Positions 47,792 to 61,660 of a stretch of 64,000 nt of DNA are shown piece after piece. This DNA comes from Lates calcarifer (lineage: Eukaryota; Chordata; Actinopteri; Centropomidae). Within the stretch, counting starts at the first letter, position 1; every line of letters starts with the position of its first letter. Below the pieces are notes generated by a model that searched no databases, had not been told where the DNA came from, and saw only the letters and a program-made list of their open reading frames with translations. The position numbers and the translations under genes were made by a program. The DNA is taken from contig NC_066837.1 in assembly GCF_001640805.2 (NCBI RefSeq), forward strand, positions 27,280,789 through 27,344,788, given 5' to 3'.

Positions 47792-50677
47792 AAGGGCTAG
47801 ACACACACAGATGAAATGGGGTGAGGAGAGAAACGCGACCATATATGACAGTACAATGTAGTATAGACTCTCACGCTGGGCTGAAATGAAACAAGTGCAC
47901 ATAAATTAGGTAATTAACATGAAACATTTTTTTTTCTTTTCTTCTTTTTTAATGTTTTAATTTTTTTTTCTTTGTATTCTTTGGGTTGCCCCACACAACA
48001 ATATTAGGAGAAACACTGGTTTTTGGAAAGCAGTGAGAGGACAGCTTGACTACACAGACTATACTCATTAGTCATGGTTTGTTCTGGACTTTTGTTGGGA
48101 TTTGTTGACAATATGATAAAATGTGGAATGTCTCCAGTCATAGTGAGTGGTCACACACGTCTTGTATATGACACATTTTCTTAGAGTCCCATCACTTCAG
48201 AATGGGTGACTCACTAGCTCATATCCAGTCAGATAGCAGAGAACAGTGTCCATAAGCCTTTCACTCAGTATTTCTATTAACTGTGCAAATACTGAGAATT
48301 GACAGCAGGGCAAATGTTCTTATTTTTATTCATTACTTATGTGGAACCAATCACATGTATTGTATCTCAGTATGTATATGTAAATCACTGTGCCTGTTTG
48401 ATACCAGTCAGAGGACAATAACAGCTGATGGGGATCGCCTGCTGTGGATATCATGTTTCAGTCCTGTGTTTACTCAGAGGGAGTTCCCCTTGCTCTGTTT
48501 TCAGAGATGAGCTTACTGGAAACACAAAGACAAGGCCTTAGTACAGAGCATGTATGTACACACGCACTGAGGGTATTCTGCTTTAGTTCAAGAAATTTAC
48601 CTAAACAGCACCTGTTTGCCTTGTTTGAAAGGCTGCCTTGCTTCAACAGCTCCCACAGCAAACAGGCAAGGACTTAAATCTCTTGTATCAAAATGAGGCT
48701 CATTTTCAGTGTTTTTTTTCCCTTTTCATCTGATTGAATTGCCCAGAAAGTTACCACAGACTATAACATTTGCCCCTGACCAACCAATAGTCATCACTAG
48801 TGATTGGTTTTCCACCAGTGAACGCTGTCAGATCCAGCTTCCAACCCAGACAGGAACTCCTGTTTTCGGCTGAGAAATGCATGGTGGCTGGGATCGTGGG
48901 CGAGGGTTTTTCCACCTGGTTGCCCCCTTGAGTCTCACTTTCTGATGAGACAGTTTTATGGCTGATTGTCCCAACCAGTCATTTCACAGGTTACGGTCTG
49001 TGTAGCAAAGTACTGTGACTGAGTCACCTTCAATGTGAGAAAGACACCTTTTTCTCATCTGCTTGTACCTTCTCTCCTTATTGCCTCTCCTGCTCTCACC
49101 CCTTCATATTTACTGCAATACCTACAGTGATTCATGTTATTTTCGTAGCCACTGTAGCCACATTACTTTGGAATGACCTATACCATCAGTTGTGAGTGGA
49201 GTACAAGTGTTGAATGTACATCTCTCAGAGTCTTCATTGGCTCTTCCACTTATCCTCCCATCATCTCTATCCCCTGTGGCCTGCACAGATACTGCTGCTT
49301 GGTTGCATTTCTGTCATTGTGCCTGTGTTAGCACTGTGTGTCAGGCTGGTTTGTAGCAAGCAGGAGAGAAGAACGAAGACTATGACCTCTTATAGCTTTG
49401 CCCTCTCTTTTTAGCCCGATTTTATTGTTGTTTTAGTCATTCCTGATCTCTCAGCGTTAAACACAAATGTGTTGGCAGATGCTTGCCTTGAGGGGAGCAA
49501 TACGGAGGAGTCAGGCTGCTTGACTAATTTGGAGATCTGAGTCTAATAGTTCATCTTATATAGAGTGTTTTGCAGGCAGACTGGGGCCTAATAAGTAGGT
49601 TTATCTGCCGACTGCTGATGTGCTCCAGAGCAAGCCTCACCACACACACAGCCAGCCTCCTCATATGTTTTTATGTAAGGCAACACCAGCAACCCCTCAA
49701 AGCGTCTGAAAGTGAAAAGGACAATTTTGAGTGCTTGCCTGTTGCCATAGCAACTGATGCTTCCTTCTTGAGCCTGCATAAGACTGTATAAAAGACGTCT
49801 TGGGTGGGTTTCAATAAGCAAACGAAAATAAATCAGAGTGAGTGCTCCCGCTTGCATGTGCATTTCTGTCACCTGCTGATGCTGTGGCCCCTACTGGCCA
49901 AGCTGTCACTGCTGTGCCACCATGGCCAGCAGTTAGTCATGGCTGATATAAGCCATGCCCTAGCCACTGCTACCATGCTATATTTAGGCATGCAGTGACT
50001 AGTTGAGGGTTCATGGGTCTGTGGGTCTGTTCCCTGTGGGAATAAACAGCTAACCCCACACACCCACACTTCTTTAATCAAATATTTAATATACCTTTTA
50101 CAATGCATTTTTTCTGGATTTCAACCTGGGAATTTCCCTTATTTTCCCTATAAAGTTTAATTTGCACAGAATAGAAATTAATAAAACACATATATCACTC
50201 TATTTTGTTAAGGACTATATGACTTTTGGTGATACTCCAGCCAGCATCCACAAGATCTACAGTATCAAAATGCCTCAGGAAAGACCCTCTTGGCCTCATT
50301 CTAGTGTGATGTAGGCTACACACTACAGTAGTCATAATGTGAGTGAGGGTGGGGAGGTGTGGGTGGTGCAAGGACAAAGGATTTACCACCATCTACATTC
50401 ACAGCCAGGGTGAGCATACATGGTGAAGATATGTCCTAGGAGGTCCAGCACATCAGGGAGATGCAGCACCAGGCCATACCATAGGCACATTGCTTGGCAC
50501 GAGCCCGATAATGCTGCAGTGTAGTGGGTGACAGGCCAGAGGCCCTATGACCTCACTGTCCTACCCACGGGGGCAGCACTGCAGCTGGGTAGCCAGCCTG
50601 TCTCTCAACTCACCCCCCACAGTGTGTAATGTGCCTCCACAGTGGAAAGAAGGGAAAGAGAGAATGGTAGAGGAATA

Positions 50678-50731
50678 ACAGACAGACAGACAGACAGACG
50701 GACAGACAGACAGACCGACCGACCGACCGAC
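50678..50731. repeat. (ACAG)n/(ACCG)n tetranucleotide repeat
   Basis: About nine ACAG/GACA units with one ACGG variant pass into four to five GACC units. Minus-strand frames rich in SVCLSV come from this repeat. Confidence 0.92.
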
Positions 50732-51840
50732 TGAGAAATGACAATGTGAGTGAAAACAGAGCGACGGGGGAAAGAGAGACAGTTTCAACTTTCAGTTTCA
50801 TCTGTAACTGTTGCATATAAATGAAAATACTCTTGTGCCCATCAGAAATGACTTCTACTACTGTATGACAACTAAATTTCCTTTTGTATGTGTGATCATG
50901 TGGGCTTATATACTAGTGCAGTAAATTCAGACATATAGAAAACATGTGATATCAACCCTACTCCCCCTGCATCATGGTTGCTCTGGGCAACCATTACTCC
51001 ATGTAGCAGTGAGCCCATACACAGCTCCTCTGTTTGAGCACATAAAAAGCTCAGTGTGGAAAACTCTGTGAAGGGCAGCCTCACTCAAGGTAGATTTTTC
51101 TCCACCAAAATGAATGGCCAGTCCAGAAGCAACACAGAAGAGAGAGAAAGATGGTGGAGAGATTACAGAGTACTTGGGTTTTGAGCTATCTTCATATATA
51201 CCTCTATGTACGTAGGAAAGGATTGATTGCCATTTTATCACTAAAATCTGGATTCCAGTCTTGAAACCAAGTGCAGAAATTAGCTAAATGTCTTCAAAAG
51301 TATAATAATTCATCAGAAAAAAGTGACTTTATGAGATTTCCACTGTTGTTTCTGCCATAACCTAGTTTCTCTTAAGTTCTGTTTTATGGCTACAAGTCAC
51401 AAGTGTCAGGAGTCAACTCTTTTCTGTCTGAAGTCTGAGTCTGAATTCTGTGAGAGGAGCCATATTTTTTTGATTTTTGATAATTTTTTTTGTCAACCTC
51501 AATTTTTTCCCATAGTTATGACCCCCCCTCAGGCAAACTGAACTAGTGAGAGTCCCCAGAACTGTTCCAGGCTCTCACCCAGCCACAGCCCAGCCAATAT
51601 AATCTCTTATTTGTCCTCACAAAATTAGACAACATGTACCGGAAAAGTCAGCTGGGTTAGAGGACTGAGGTTAAAGTGCTGAGGTATGAATGAACGCTAC
51701 GGTGGTTTTAACCATTACATTGCTCTGTTAGCATTTTCTTGTAGCTGACTTGTCAGAACACATTAGTGGTAAGTTTGCTCTCGAGGTCACCTCAGGCAAG
51801 TCCTCTGTCATGTAGATAGAGAGAGTGTTTTTGTGTCTCT

Positions 51841-51848
51841 CTGTGTCT

Positions 51849-51908
<60 letters not shown>

Positions 51909-51911
51909 GTG
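51841..51911. repeat. (GT)n microsatellite
   Basis: About 25 pure GT units with CTGTGT-type flanks, in kcnq5 intron 1. Confidence 0.95.
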
Positions 51912-52014
51912 AGAAGGGGGTTAGGGGCTGAAGGAGGAGGAGATCACACATGCTGCTGACGTAAAGAGGTCTTTATGTGCCTCCACTTTCTGAACAGTTT
52001 TTTATGGGCCTCTG

Positions 52015-52018
<4 letters not shown>

Positions 52019-52053
<35 letters not shown>
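52019..52053. repeat. (GT)n microsatellite
   Basis: Seventeen GT units, only 110 nt downstream of the previous array. Confidence 0.95.
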
Positions 52054-52056
<3 letters not shown>

Positions 52057-52754
52057 CTGCATTTTTTTTCCTTCAGGAGTGATATGTCAGCTCTTACAGC
52101 TGCAGCAATTCTGCCTTTCATAATGCTGTTGCATGTACAGTATATGTGAAATGTGATGAATAGCACGTACATATGATGCACGGATCTTGTGTAAAACTAA
52201 TCACATACACAAACATCACATGGTGGGTCAGATACCAGTTAGGTCAATATATGTACGCTATGGAGGAGCTCTGGCAATAGGAGTTTCTATCACAATATGA
52301 GTCAAATAAAAGAGCTTAATAATGGCCAAAATCATCTGTGGCCAAATTGCAGGTGCAGCAGGCAATATTTAATATGTCATGGAGAAGATGGACCCCAGAG
52401 TAATGATGATCATTATTTCATCACAGGCAAATTCGCAGTGACAAAAAGGAGCATTAATAATGTGGCACAATAATGTGGATTTAAACATCGTCTATAGAAA
52501 ACAGTTTTAATCATGGTTTTACATAGCTTAGACCAATCAATGCATAACGATTGAACTTTAAACAAAAGAACTTTAATGAACAATAAGAAAACAGATGTTC
52601 ATATGTATCAACACGAGATGTAGTAGTCATGCAAACACAAAACTCATACAGTCTGCTGTTAAAGAAATAACCAGGAGTGTGCAAATGAATTGTAAGTTCA
52701 GCCTCAAACTGCTGTTTGCCTCAAACTGCGGTGGGGGGGTTGTTATTTGATAAT

Positions 52755-52870
52755 GACAGTGGAGATAGACGGGAGATGCAGGGGGAGAGAGCAGGAGAAT
52801 GACATGCAGAAAATGGTCCGGCTCGCTGGGAGTCACACCGGGGTACGTGCTCATCGTGGCACGTGCCCTG
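52755..52870. repeat. Teleost dispersed repeat (GACATGCAG family), copy A
   Basis: The order GACAGTGGAGATAGACGGGA, GGGGGAGAGAGCAGGAGAAT, GACATGCAG, GGTCCGGCT, GGGAGTC is shared with 61525-61660 in the same orientation. This is a common fish repeat. Confidence 0.7.
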
Positions 52871-53261
52871 GTGTGGCCATCTGGCCATCAGGTTATCAGG
52901 TTGCCCCCAGTTGTAGTGCAAATTTAAGTCTGACTTGAGAAACTCTCCAATTTTAAGTCTACAACTCTGTTGTTTAATAAGGGAAATGAAAATGGCCTTT
53001 TGACCGAACTCCTTGAAACTTCTCTAATCGTTTGCACATTTACTATATGATCTATGTATCACCAAGACAGATTATTCCATGTTTACAGTACCTGACCTCA
53101 TGAGTAAAATGATACTTGTTACTCTCACTTCTCCATCCAAACTGAAGGGTGGCCTCTCTGTTAAACTGCACTGTGTTTACTCTGGCCGGGTTCCTTTCCT
53201 CTTTATGAGCTCTAACAGGAGCTGTAGACAAGGAGATATAATCACACCACTAGCTAAAACT

Positions 53262-53327
53262 AGTGTGTGTGTGTGTGTCTGTGTCTGTGTGTGTGTGTGT
53301 GTGTCTGTGTCTGTGTCTGTGTGTGTA
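53262..53327. repeat. (GT)n/(CTGTGT)n microsatellite
   Basis: GT units interrupted regularly by CTGTGT. The Cys/Val-rich frame across it is not a gene. Confidence 0.93.
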
Positions 53328-56300
53328 TTAGTATTATGGATAGTTGTTGCTTTGGAGGGTATGAGTGTATGAGTGTGTGTATGTGACAGAGAAAGAGCAA
53401 TAGGAGCGATGGTAATCTCTCAGAGTGTGTAGTGTGTTCATGACCAGCCTAGTGTGTCATTTTCAATCAGTGTCTCATAGACTGTAAGGGAGGATGAGGC
53501 CACAGGGGTTCAACATTAGTATTTTTACATACAGTACAATATCCCAACTGTACTGCACTTAATGTTCTGAAACCCAGGGTCAAATCATGTCCACTCAAAA
53601 TCAAGTGTAACCAGTGTCAACTGTGTTACACACTGAGTGAGAAACCCCGTATCCTGCCCCAAAGTCATGAGGAATCCCAGACAGCAGCTTGAATGTCAGT
53701 TATCATCCCAACATAAGTCTGTTAAATTGACTCTGAGCTGCTGCCCATCGCATTCATCTGCCAAGTCATGTCTTGCTTGTCGCTCGACCAATCAACTCAT
53801 AAATGTTTGTCTTTACAAAATAAGCTTGACCCCACAGCGTGCCAGCTCGTGTGTTGGGGATGGGAATGGGGGTGGGGGTGAAAAGGAGGGAGGGGAGGGG
53901 CTGGATTTTGGGAATCAAGCTGAGCAGGAGTACACAACAGCTGCTTGTTGGAATAACAGAGTGGCTGAAATGACTGCACCACATGGGTCATATTACCCAC
54001 CCAGGCTTTTAATAGGCTAGCTTGACTGCAGAGAGAAAAGACTAGTATGGAGTACAGTAGCCCTGATCACATATCATAGATGAAAGCGTTTTGAAAGGTA
54101 TGTTGACAGAGGAGTATATCGCCTTAGTGTGTTCCTTGTAGAGACGTATTGGAAGCTGATCAGCTTTCATTGAAGCACTTTTCCAGTCATGTTATCCCCA
54201 AAATGTTTTTTTTCTGAGTTATCTGGGAGTGTGTGCAGTACTTTTATGTGTATTGATAGTTCATTGATGAAATCCTCCGGGTTTCACCTCTGTTGGAATC
54301 TCCATCAGACTGGCTTGTCACAACGATTAAGTCATGCTCCTGCTCCACTGGAACTCAATTCTACATATGGCTACTGAGGTTTTTGGAAAAATATTTGTCA
54401 AAGTAATTTATATTTTAGCCTGGCTGCTGTGGTGAGGATTGTGAAGTAGAATTATTGCTCTTGGCAGTTTGCAGGGAGATGGAAAACCAACGGTTGTTAT
54501 TGGTTTTATAGGAGAATTAAATATATTTTAATGAGAGATTTTATTCATAACTTATATTTAGATCTAATCCTCAAACTATGAGTTCTGCATATTTGTTCTC
54601 CGCAGCTCCCATGTGCTCTCGGTGGCTCGCAGTGCTCTGTGAGGCTTTTATCCGTTTTCTCCTTTGCGGAAAATTGAAATTAAAGAAGCAGCCAGTTGTT
54701 AAACACACACTCAGCCCTAACCAATTTCCTGTCGTGATTAAGGAGTAGTGTACTTTGTAAATGCCCCAAAGCCACTGGTATGACAACAGTTAAGTAAGTC
54801 TTTTCTATATAATCTCTTTAAATTGTTGAAGTAAATCATACGTTAATGTAAGAGAGCTGCAAGTCTGCATACAATATATCTCTATGCTCTGAATCTTATC
54901 TTACTCCTCTACCTTTACCACCTGTGCACTGTTGTTATGTCCCTGATGTGTGTGCTCAATTTGACGAATGCATTACCACCTGTGACAGCCAAGTGGCAAA
55001 CAAATTCCTTCTCCTCTTATTTGGAGGACCGGTAGATGGGATGTGCAAACTGAAGTGGTGAAATAAACTGCAGTGAATTCCAGGAGGATACACTACCACA
55101 CATAACAGTCTTATATCAGTATAGTCTATCAACTGAGAAATATAACAGAGTGTAGCTATTACAGAAAACCATTCTTAGTTACTATGAGCATTCTTCAATA
55201 TGGTGATGTTGCAAATTTGAACATTTTTAAAAAGTGTAAGGCCACTCTAAAGACAGTAGAGCTTTTTCAGGTTAAAATGTGATTTAATATTTTATGGAAC
55301 AATCCTACTTGATAATGTTTTATCATTTTTCACCCCTCCATTTTACTTGTCCCCAACACATTAGATGGACCAGTGTGCCATGATTGTAAACTCCTTAAAT
55401 GCTCATTTCCTCACTGATAAGTTGCTTATATAAGAACTTTTCAGAGATACCAAATATATCCACAATTTTGGGAAACTTGGAAAAACATTGTGAATATCAA
55501 GCGTGTCAACATCATAGTTTCAGTTAAGAGATGGACCAAGTTGATCCCAATACTATCAGACAGCATGAAAAAAGATTTTTTTGTTCTCATAAAAACAGCT
55601 TCCATACATATACTATGAGGGATGGATAATGCAATTAAATTGATAGAGATGGCATTTTCAATTTTCCATTTTCATATCTGTTGCCCAGTTCTCATCAATG
55701 ATGATGAACATGACTTGAAAACTGAAAACTGAAAACTCAGGGTTGTAGTTCATCATTCATTGTCCTAACTTTCCTGACATTTAAAGGGACAACTGCTGTC
55801 ATCAGAGGCCGAGGGGCTTTTCCTTGACACCTCTGCACAAAACCACCAAGAAAAATCTGACAATTTCAACATCAGCCAAAGTAAAGTTTAGTCATCCTGC
55901 TTTCAGGAGTCAACCTGTTTTTGTCTCAGAATAACTTTTAACAAACAATGGTGCGCTGTCAGACGTGAAGTGTCAGAGGCAAGTCTTTACAGAACCCAAA
56001 ACAGAGCATCTTCACACGTCTATTCTGGTTTTAGAATGGCCGTTTGCCCTTTGAAAAACACCCGTTGAGCCAAATGAAACCTTTGTGCAGTGGAAAATAG
56101 AAAAAGCTCCCTCCCAGCTGGCATGTATTAAAATCCCACATTGTCCTAGTTCCTTCTCTCAAAACCTATTTTCTGTTGCTTTTGTTGCTAATTGAAGCGA
56201 TTTTTCCCTCGTCTTATTTTGACGTGGGATTATGGAGGACTTCTTACAGGGCTAGGATGTTTTGATCAGTTCTGTTCCTTTGTGACTTTGGCAAATGCAC

Positions 56301-58171
56301 TTGCCAAGTGTGGCTTAACTTGTTGTTTTGCCTCTGTGTCCTTAAAGAGTGAATATTTAGAATGTATCATTCACAAAAATCTCTCATTCATATTTGGAGC
56401 CAGCTTTTGATGTTTTGATTTAATTTGATGTTTCCTTTAGTGAAAGCATTTTTCTACACTGTAGAAGAGCTGTTTCATAGCTTTTGTTTTGGTAATTGAT
56501 CATAAATGTACTGAAGAGAAGAAAAAAAGTTTATGGTTATTGATGAGTTCATTTGAATGTAGTACTAGTGGCAGTTCTTGGGTTTTGTTTTGTTTTTGTT
56601 TTTTTGGTCAAACAAAACAAACTATTTTTAAAGACAGAAAATAATCACCAGATTTATTGATAATAAATCCCTCTGAAATCTAGGCCACTTTTGTCAAGAG
56701 TACTTGTGCCTCTGACCTCTTGCTATTTAAAGAACTGTATAAATACAGTACTGTAAGATACAAGCAAGTAGCTGATATCATTTTTTTCAGCACAACCTGG
56801 GCTATTTGAATATGTAAATTTCTATAATGCCACATGGCGTTATAAGTAGTTCTAAGACCATAACCCCAAAAAACGTAACTAAAATTTATAAAATTTTATT
56901 CATTTTTCAGCAGAAGGAAATTATGTGCAAGTGTTTGTAGTCTAAATTCATGTAGCCCAAGGTCTCAAGTAACAAACAAAAGAAAAATGAAGTCTCTAGT
57001 GCACACACAGGCAGAAATATTTACATTTATGTCTGTGCGTCCGTTTTTTTTCACTTGGGCCATTCTGCCCCATTGTTTCTGACCAGGATCAGGCAGAGAG
57101 CTACATCACGCACACACTGCACTCCCACAACACAAAACTGTTTAAACTATGGTCACCACTGTCTCCAAAACCTCTATATTCATAATCTCTAAAAAGCCCC
57201 TCAGTTTCTCCCGGGTCGTTTTCACGGCAGAGCCGTACATTGGCGGCCGTATCTGAAATACCGAAAAATGACACCAGTTTCCATGATGGATTACAAAGCC
57301 TCTAGAAGGAGTAGAATCACAAACGGGTTGTTGTAAAGGCAAAATAGAGCGGAGCATGGCAGTTTTTAAAGTAAGCTTCTAAACAAATGCGTTACAGAAA
57401 TATTAATGAAAGTATCAGTCGCCCGCGACTGGAGGGACTTCAGTGACTGTGTGTTTGTGGGCTATTATACAGACAAAAACAGTTGAATGAGGGGGCAATG
57501 AAGATGAAATATTTCATTTTTTAAAAGATCTAAGCAAGTGGTCTCTAGCCTGAGCAAACAGTAAACCAGTAAACTGTAAACTCTGTCATGATGAATATAT
57601 TCTTCCAACCTGAGAGAGACTGTAATCCAGTATCTTGACTTCTGCCTGGCTACTCATGAATAGAAGAATATAATGACTTTTGAACAGACTGCGTCGCTTA
57701 TGAATACATTGAGTGCCTCAGCAGAAGAAATGAAAGAAGTCTCTTTCTCTCTGTGTGCACCTGGATGGACGTTAATGCATGCCAAGCAGCTTCCTCGTCA
57801 ACCATCTGCTGCATCATACCTGAAAGGTCTGTGATCCTCTGCCTCAGCTCTGTCTGCTCAAACCACCAACATGTCTGACGTCACTCCAGGGCCTCTGCCA
57901 GCTTTTGCCAGACCTTTTCTTTGTTCGCTAACCTGAACGTGCATGGGCCTTTAGTGCACAGTTCATCCTTTCTTATCATCAGAAGCTCAAAATTCCGACA
58001 CTGTAGAGAAAGAAATGAGGTTGAACCTCTGATCAGTGCCCGATCAAACAGGTGGTCTCCAACCTCTTTTGTCAGACATGCTACAGCACTGTCAGATGAA
58101 CTTAAGTGTCCCTTCATAAACACCACCTGTCATGTTGATTTTTTTATTTTTTGCACTTTTAGATATATACT

Positions 58172-58325
58172 CTTCCTCCCACAGTCCAAAGACATGCAGG
58201 TCAGGTTAATTGGTAAATGTAGGTGTGAATGTGAGTGTGAATGGTTGTTTGTCTCTATATGTCAGCCCTGCCATAAACTGGTCCAACATCAGTCCAGGGG
58301 TACCATGCCTCTCACTCAGTGTCAA
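58172..58325. repeat. Teleost dispersed repeat, copy B
   Basis: It contains CTTCCTCCCACAGTCCAAAG, ACATGCAGGTCAGGTTAATT, GGTGTGAATGTGAGTGTGAA and GGTTGTTTGTCTCTATATG in order. It is a longer 3' piece of the same family as 35595-35712. Confidence 0.78.
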
Positions 58326-60960
58326 CTTTTAAATATATAAATACAGTTATCTCCCTTAGGGAGTACAAGTACCATGTTTGCATGTTTGGGAATCACTGTA
58401 CTAATGAATGTAGACAGTTCAGGCAGTAAGACTCCTTTCTACCTGTCAATCAGCTGTATCCTGTCCTGAGTAGCAGCCTCTATTTTTCCCCAGTGTCGAC
58501 AGAGTTATGACCTTCCCCAGCGGAACAACTTTCACTCCAGTGAACAGCTGCTGTTTACCCCTCCTAATCACAGGCAGCTGAACATCCATCAGACCACTAA
58601 TGAATAAAACTGCATCATATCATGCCCTCCCCCACTGTAACTTAATGATGCTCCATGCTCTATCACACACACTCACTGTAGCCTTTTTAACTAGGCCCAC
58701 CCACTGTTCTTACAGGCGTTTACAAGGATTGAAGGACCGCTTCTTTGTGGGCAAGCGTCTAGAGGACTCGTCTGCCATGGCAGATTTGAGCAGTAAAAGT
58801 ACCGCTGAGAGCTGTTAAATGCATCATTTTACACACTGTTTTCCTCTTACATGTATCCAGACTAGCTTTTTCTAAAGTTAACTAATTTGCTGTTGTAAAC
58901 TTTTACATTGTTATGGTGTCTGCTGTTTCTTAAGAACTTGAATATTTGGTTAGAAATTGGAGAGAAAATGGTCCAGTGAGTGTATGAAATGGTAAATCCT
59001 CCAACACAAAGCAGGACTCATTACAAATGAACCCATCAGTGACACAGAGAAAATGCTTGGTCTTTTATGGTGCTGTAAACACAGTGTGAAGTTGCGTGCT
59101 TATTGGCTTCTCTCTAATTAAACTGGGAGACAGAGGACTAGTTAAAAACGGCCCTCATATGTGATCCCACAGGCTCCACAGACAGCAGCCGCGTTATTGT
59201 CCCACGACAAATGTCCCAAGTTTTTTCCTCGGATAAAGCCTGTTCTCAATTTGAGAACAGCTTTCACAGAATAATTTTAAATGTAGTGAGGAGTGTGAGA
59301 AATGATATGAAATAAATCCTCAGTTTTGAATTCTTGCTCTTTTTTTACTGATATTTGTTGAATGTAAATGTCATGGTTGATTGATATTTTGCATCTGTTT
59401 TGAATATCAGTTTACCCAGCCTTTGTGGTTGTGCTTCATATCCAGCCTGGCCCCGTGAATGAGGAAACCTGAGGAATGATGAATGGAAATGTTTCAGAGG
59501 GCTGGGAGCAGTACCTCCCCCACCTGCAGTGTGTGCCTCCCTCTTTCACTGAAGTCCATCCAAAGTCAGCTTGGCCTGACTCACATCTGCTCCACATGAT
59601 CATTATGCAGGGCCATATTAGATCATCATGGGTGCACCAGCTCCACTGTCACTAATGTCTTGAGACACATAGCAACCCAAACAATTTTATACTCCATATG
59701 GCCCATGGTCTTATTATGGACTTTGTGCTGGAAGACACTGGAGAGACGCCATTTCATTTCATTTTTTTTATTGATTACAACTCATGATGTCTGAGATGCT
59801 CACTGATGTGCAGTTATTTATTTATTTTTTTACCAGAAGTAAATACCATTTAATCTGACATACTGTGTAATGGACCACTTAGCCTTCTCCGAGGTTTTCC
59901 TAATCATATCACTGGTGCCTGAAACAACACACCCACACCCAACCAGAGTGATTTACATACAGGCTTAACACACACCAATTAGTCAGCAGTGAAAATGAAA
60001 ATCACAAGGTTTAAGGAGTTGGGTTGGTTTGGGAATTGATTTGAAGGTTTATCAGATGTGCTTGCATGTCTAGCCTAAAGCGCCTTCTTTGTAGGATGGA
60101 CCTGCATTTTTTTTCCTGTAATGTCCCGAAACAGAAGATCTCTTAGAAATGAATAAGAAGGCTGTTTTCTTTAATGCAGTGTTGATGTTGGTCTGAACAC
60201 TGCTTTATAAGTCTGACCTCACAGTTCATACACAGAGAGTAAGTAGGAGGTGTCTGTTTGAAGTAAAGGAATAGTTGATATTTCTCCGAAATTCTGTATA
60301 GCACTACAGTACATGAACTATCTGCCTTCTAGTGGTCATCAGGGTCATGGCAGTGTTTACAGACCACACGCTGAACCATAATCCATTGAGGTATTGTATC
60401 ATTTGCCCTGAGTTTAGTCCTGCAGGCTGAACCTCTCTGCTCCCTACCTTCTAATGCTGAAATGAACTCTTATCTTAACTATAATATAAAGATAGCCATA
60501 ACCAATTAATGGAGCTTTTTGGTTTTGCAATGCAGACAAAGGGGGAGAGTACTGCCTGGTAGACTCAACTCAGAGCAACACAGACTAAATCATCATTCAC
60601 AGGCCTCCTTTGTGTAATGCTGCTATGCTGTATAGAAGGATTTCTCCATCTGTCACTGTGCATCCTGGTCTTTGTCCCATTTTTCTGATCAATACCTTGT
60701 GAGCCAAACAACAAATGCTGAGTGGATGGATCTAATCCTTGTGAAACAAAAAAGGTACATAAGACAGAGACTGTGTTTTCTGCTGTGAGGAATGAAGGAG
60801 AGGATCATGTTAAGAGTGATTTATTTGATTTGAATGTGAAAGGCAGCTGCTTCTGTTGGCAGGCCACTCAGCCTTCATCGCTTCACCCACATATTCACTG
60901 TCACGCTTTAAATTTGAACCCATCAGCTGTTTCACACCCTGTACTGCATTAATACACACC

Positions 60961-60963
<3 letters not shown>

Positions 60964-60994
<31 letters not shown>
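60964..60994. repeat. (CA)n microsatellite
   Basis: Fifteen CA units in kcnq5 intron 1. Confidence 0.94.
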
Positions 60995-60996
<2 letters not shown>

Positions 60997-61524
60997 TGGA
61001 TCATCAAACTACTTGAAAACATGAGCAAATACTTACAGCATGAAACATACATAAGCACTCATACACACACTTGAAGCCCACACGTCATTCACATGTATAT
61101 CCTCCTATCCATCCATCTGTCCTCACTCCACATAACCATCTAAAGCATTAATCCATTCCGCTCATTCTGTGTGTGTGTGTTGTCATTGGTCACCTAGTCA
61201 CCATCCATATGACTGACAATGGCTTTCTGCTTGCTGGGCCTTTGAACTAATTGAATGAGTGGAGGTCAGGGGGCCAGTGGGAATATAAATATCCATATGA
61301 TGGATGGATGACCTCCACCTGGGACTGCACATACCTACTGTGCTCATCCTCAGCTGTGATTGGACTTCCTTGATTCTATCTCATGTCTCACCAGTAGCTT
61401 AAACAATACATCCCCACCTGTTTTTGCTCTGAACACCTGCCTACTACAACATTTCACACGGACATCCCTGCATTACCGAAATGAAATCTTCATTTTGTAT
61501 AACTGATTTATGTTTTATTTTAGA

Positions 61525-61660
61525 TTTTTGGGGGGCTTTCACCTTTATTTTGGACAGGACAGTGGAGAGAGACAGGAAACAGGGACAGAGAACAGGGAAT
61601 GACATGCAGCAAGGGTCCGGCTGGACTGGGAGTCCAGCTGGGGTCCAGCTGCTCAGGGCC
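61525..61660. repeat. Teleost dispersed repeat (GACATGCAG family), copy B
   Basis: TTTATTTTGGACAGGACAGT, GGAGAGAGACAGGAAACAGG, GGGAATGACATGCAGCAAGG and GTCCGGCTGG run in the order typical of the family. It extends further 5' than the copy at 52755. Confidence 0.72.

Noticed and set aside
50561..50816. CRISPR-like regular spacing of short units
   Set aside because: The units are a continuous ACAG/GACC tetranucleotide microsatellite without unique spacers, and the genome is vertebrate.
57881..58340. Minus-strand frame (KVWQKLAEALE end) and overlapping plus frame as a possible Myb/SANT-like or transposon gene
   Set aside because: No diagnostic domain could be confirmed, the plus frame runs into a known dispersed repeat, and no promoter or exon structure is visible.
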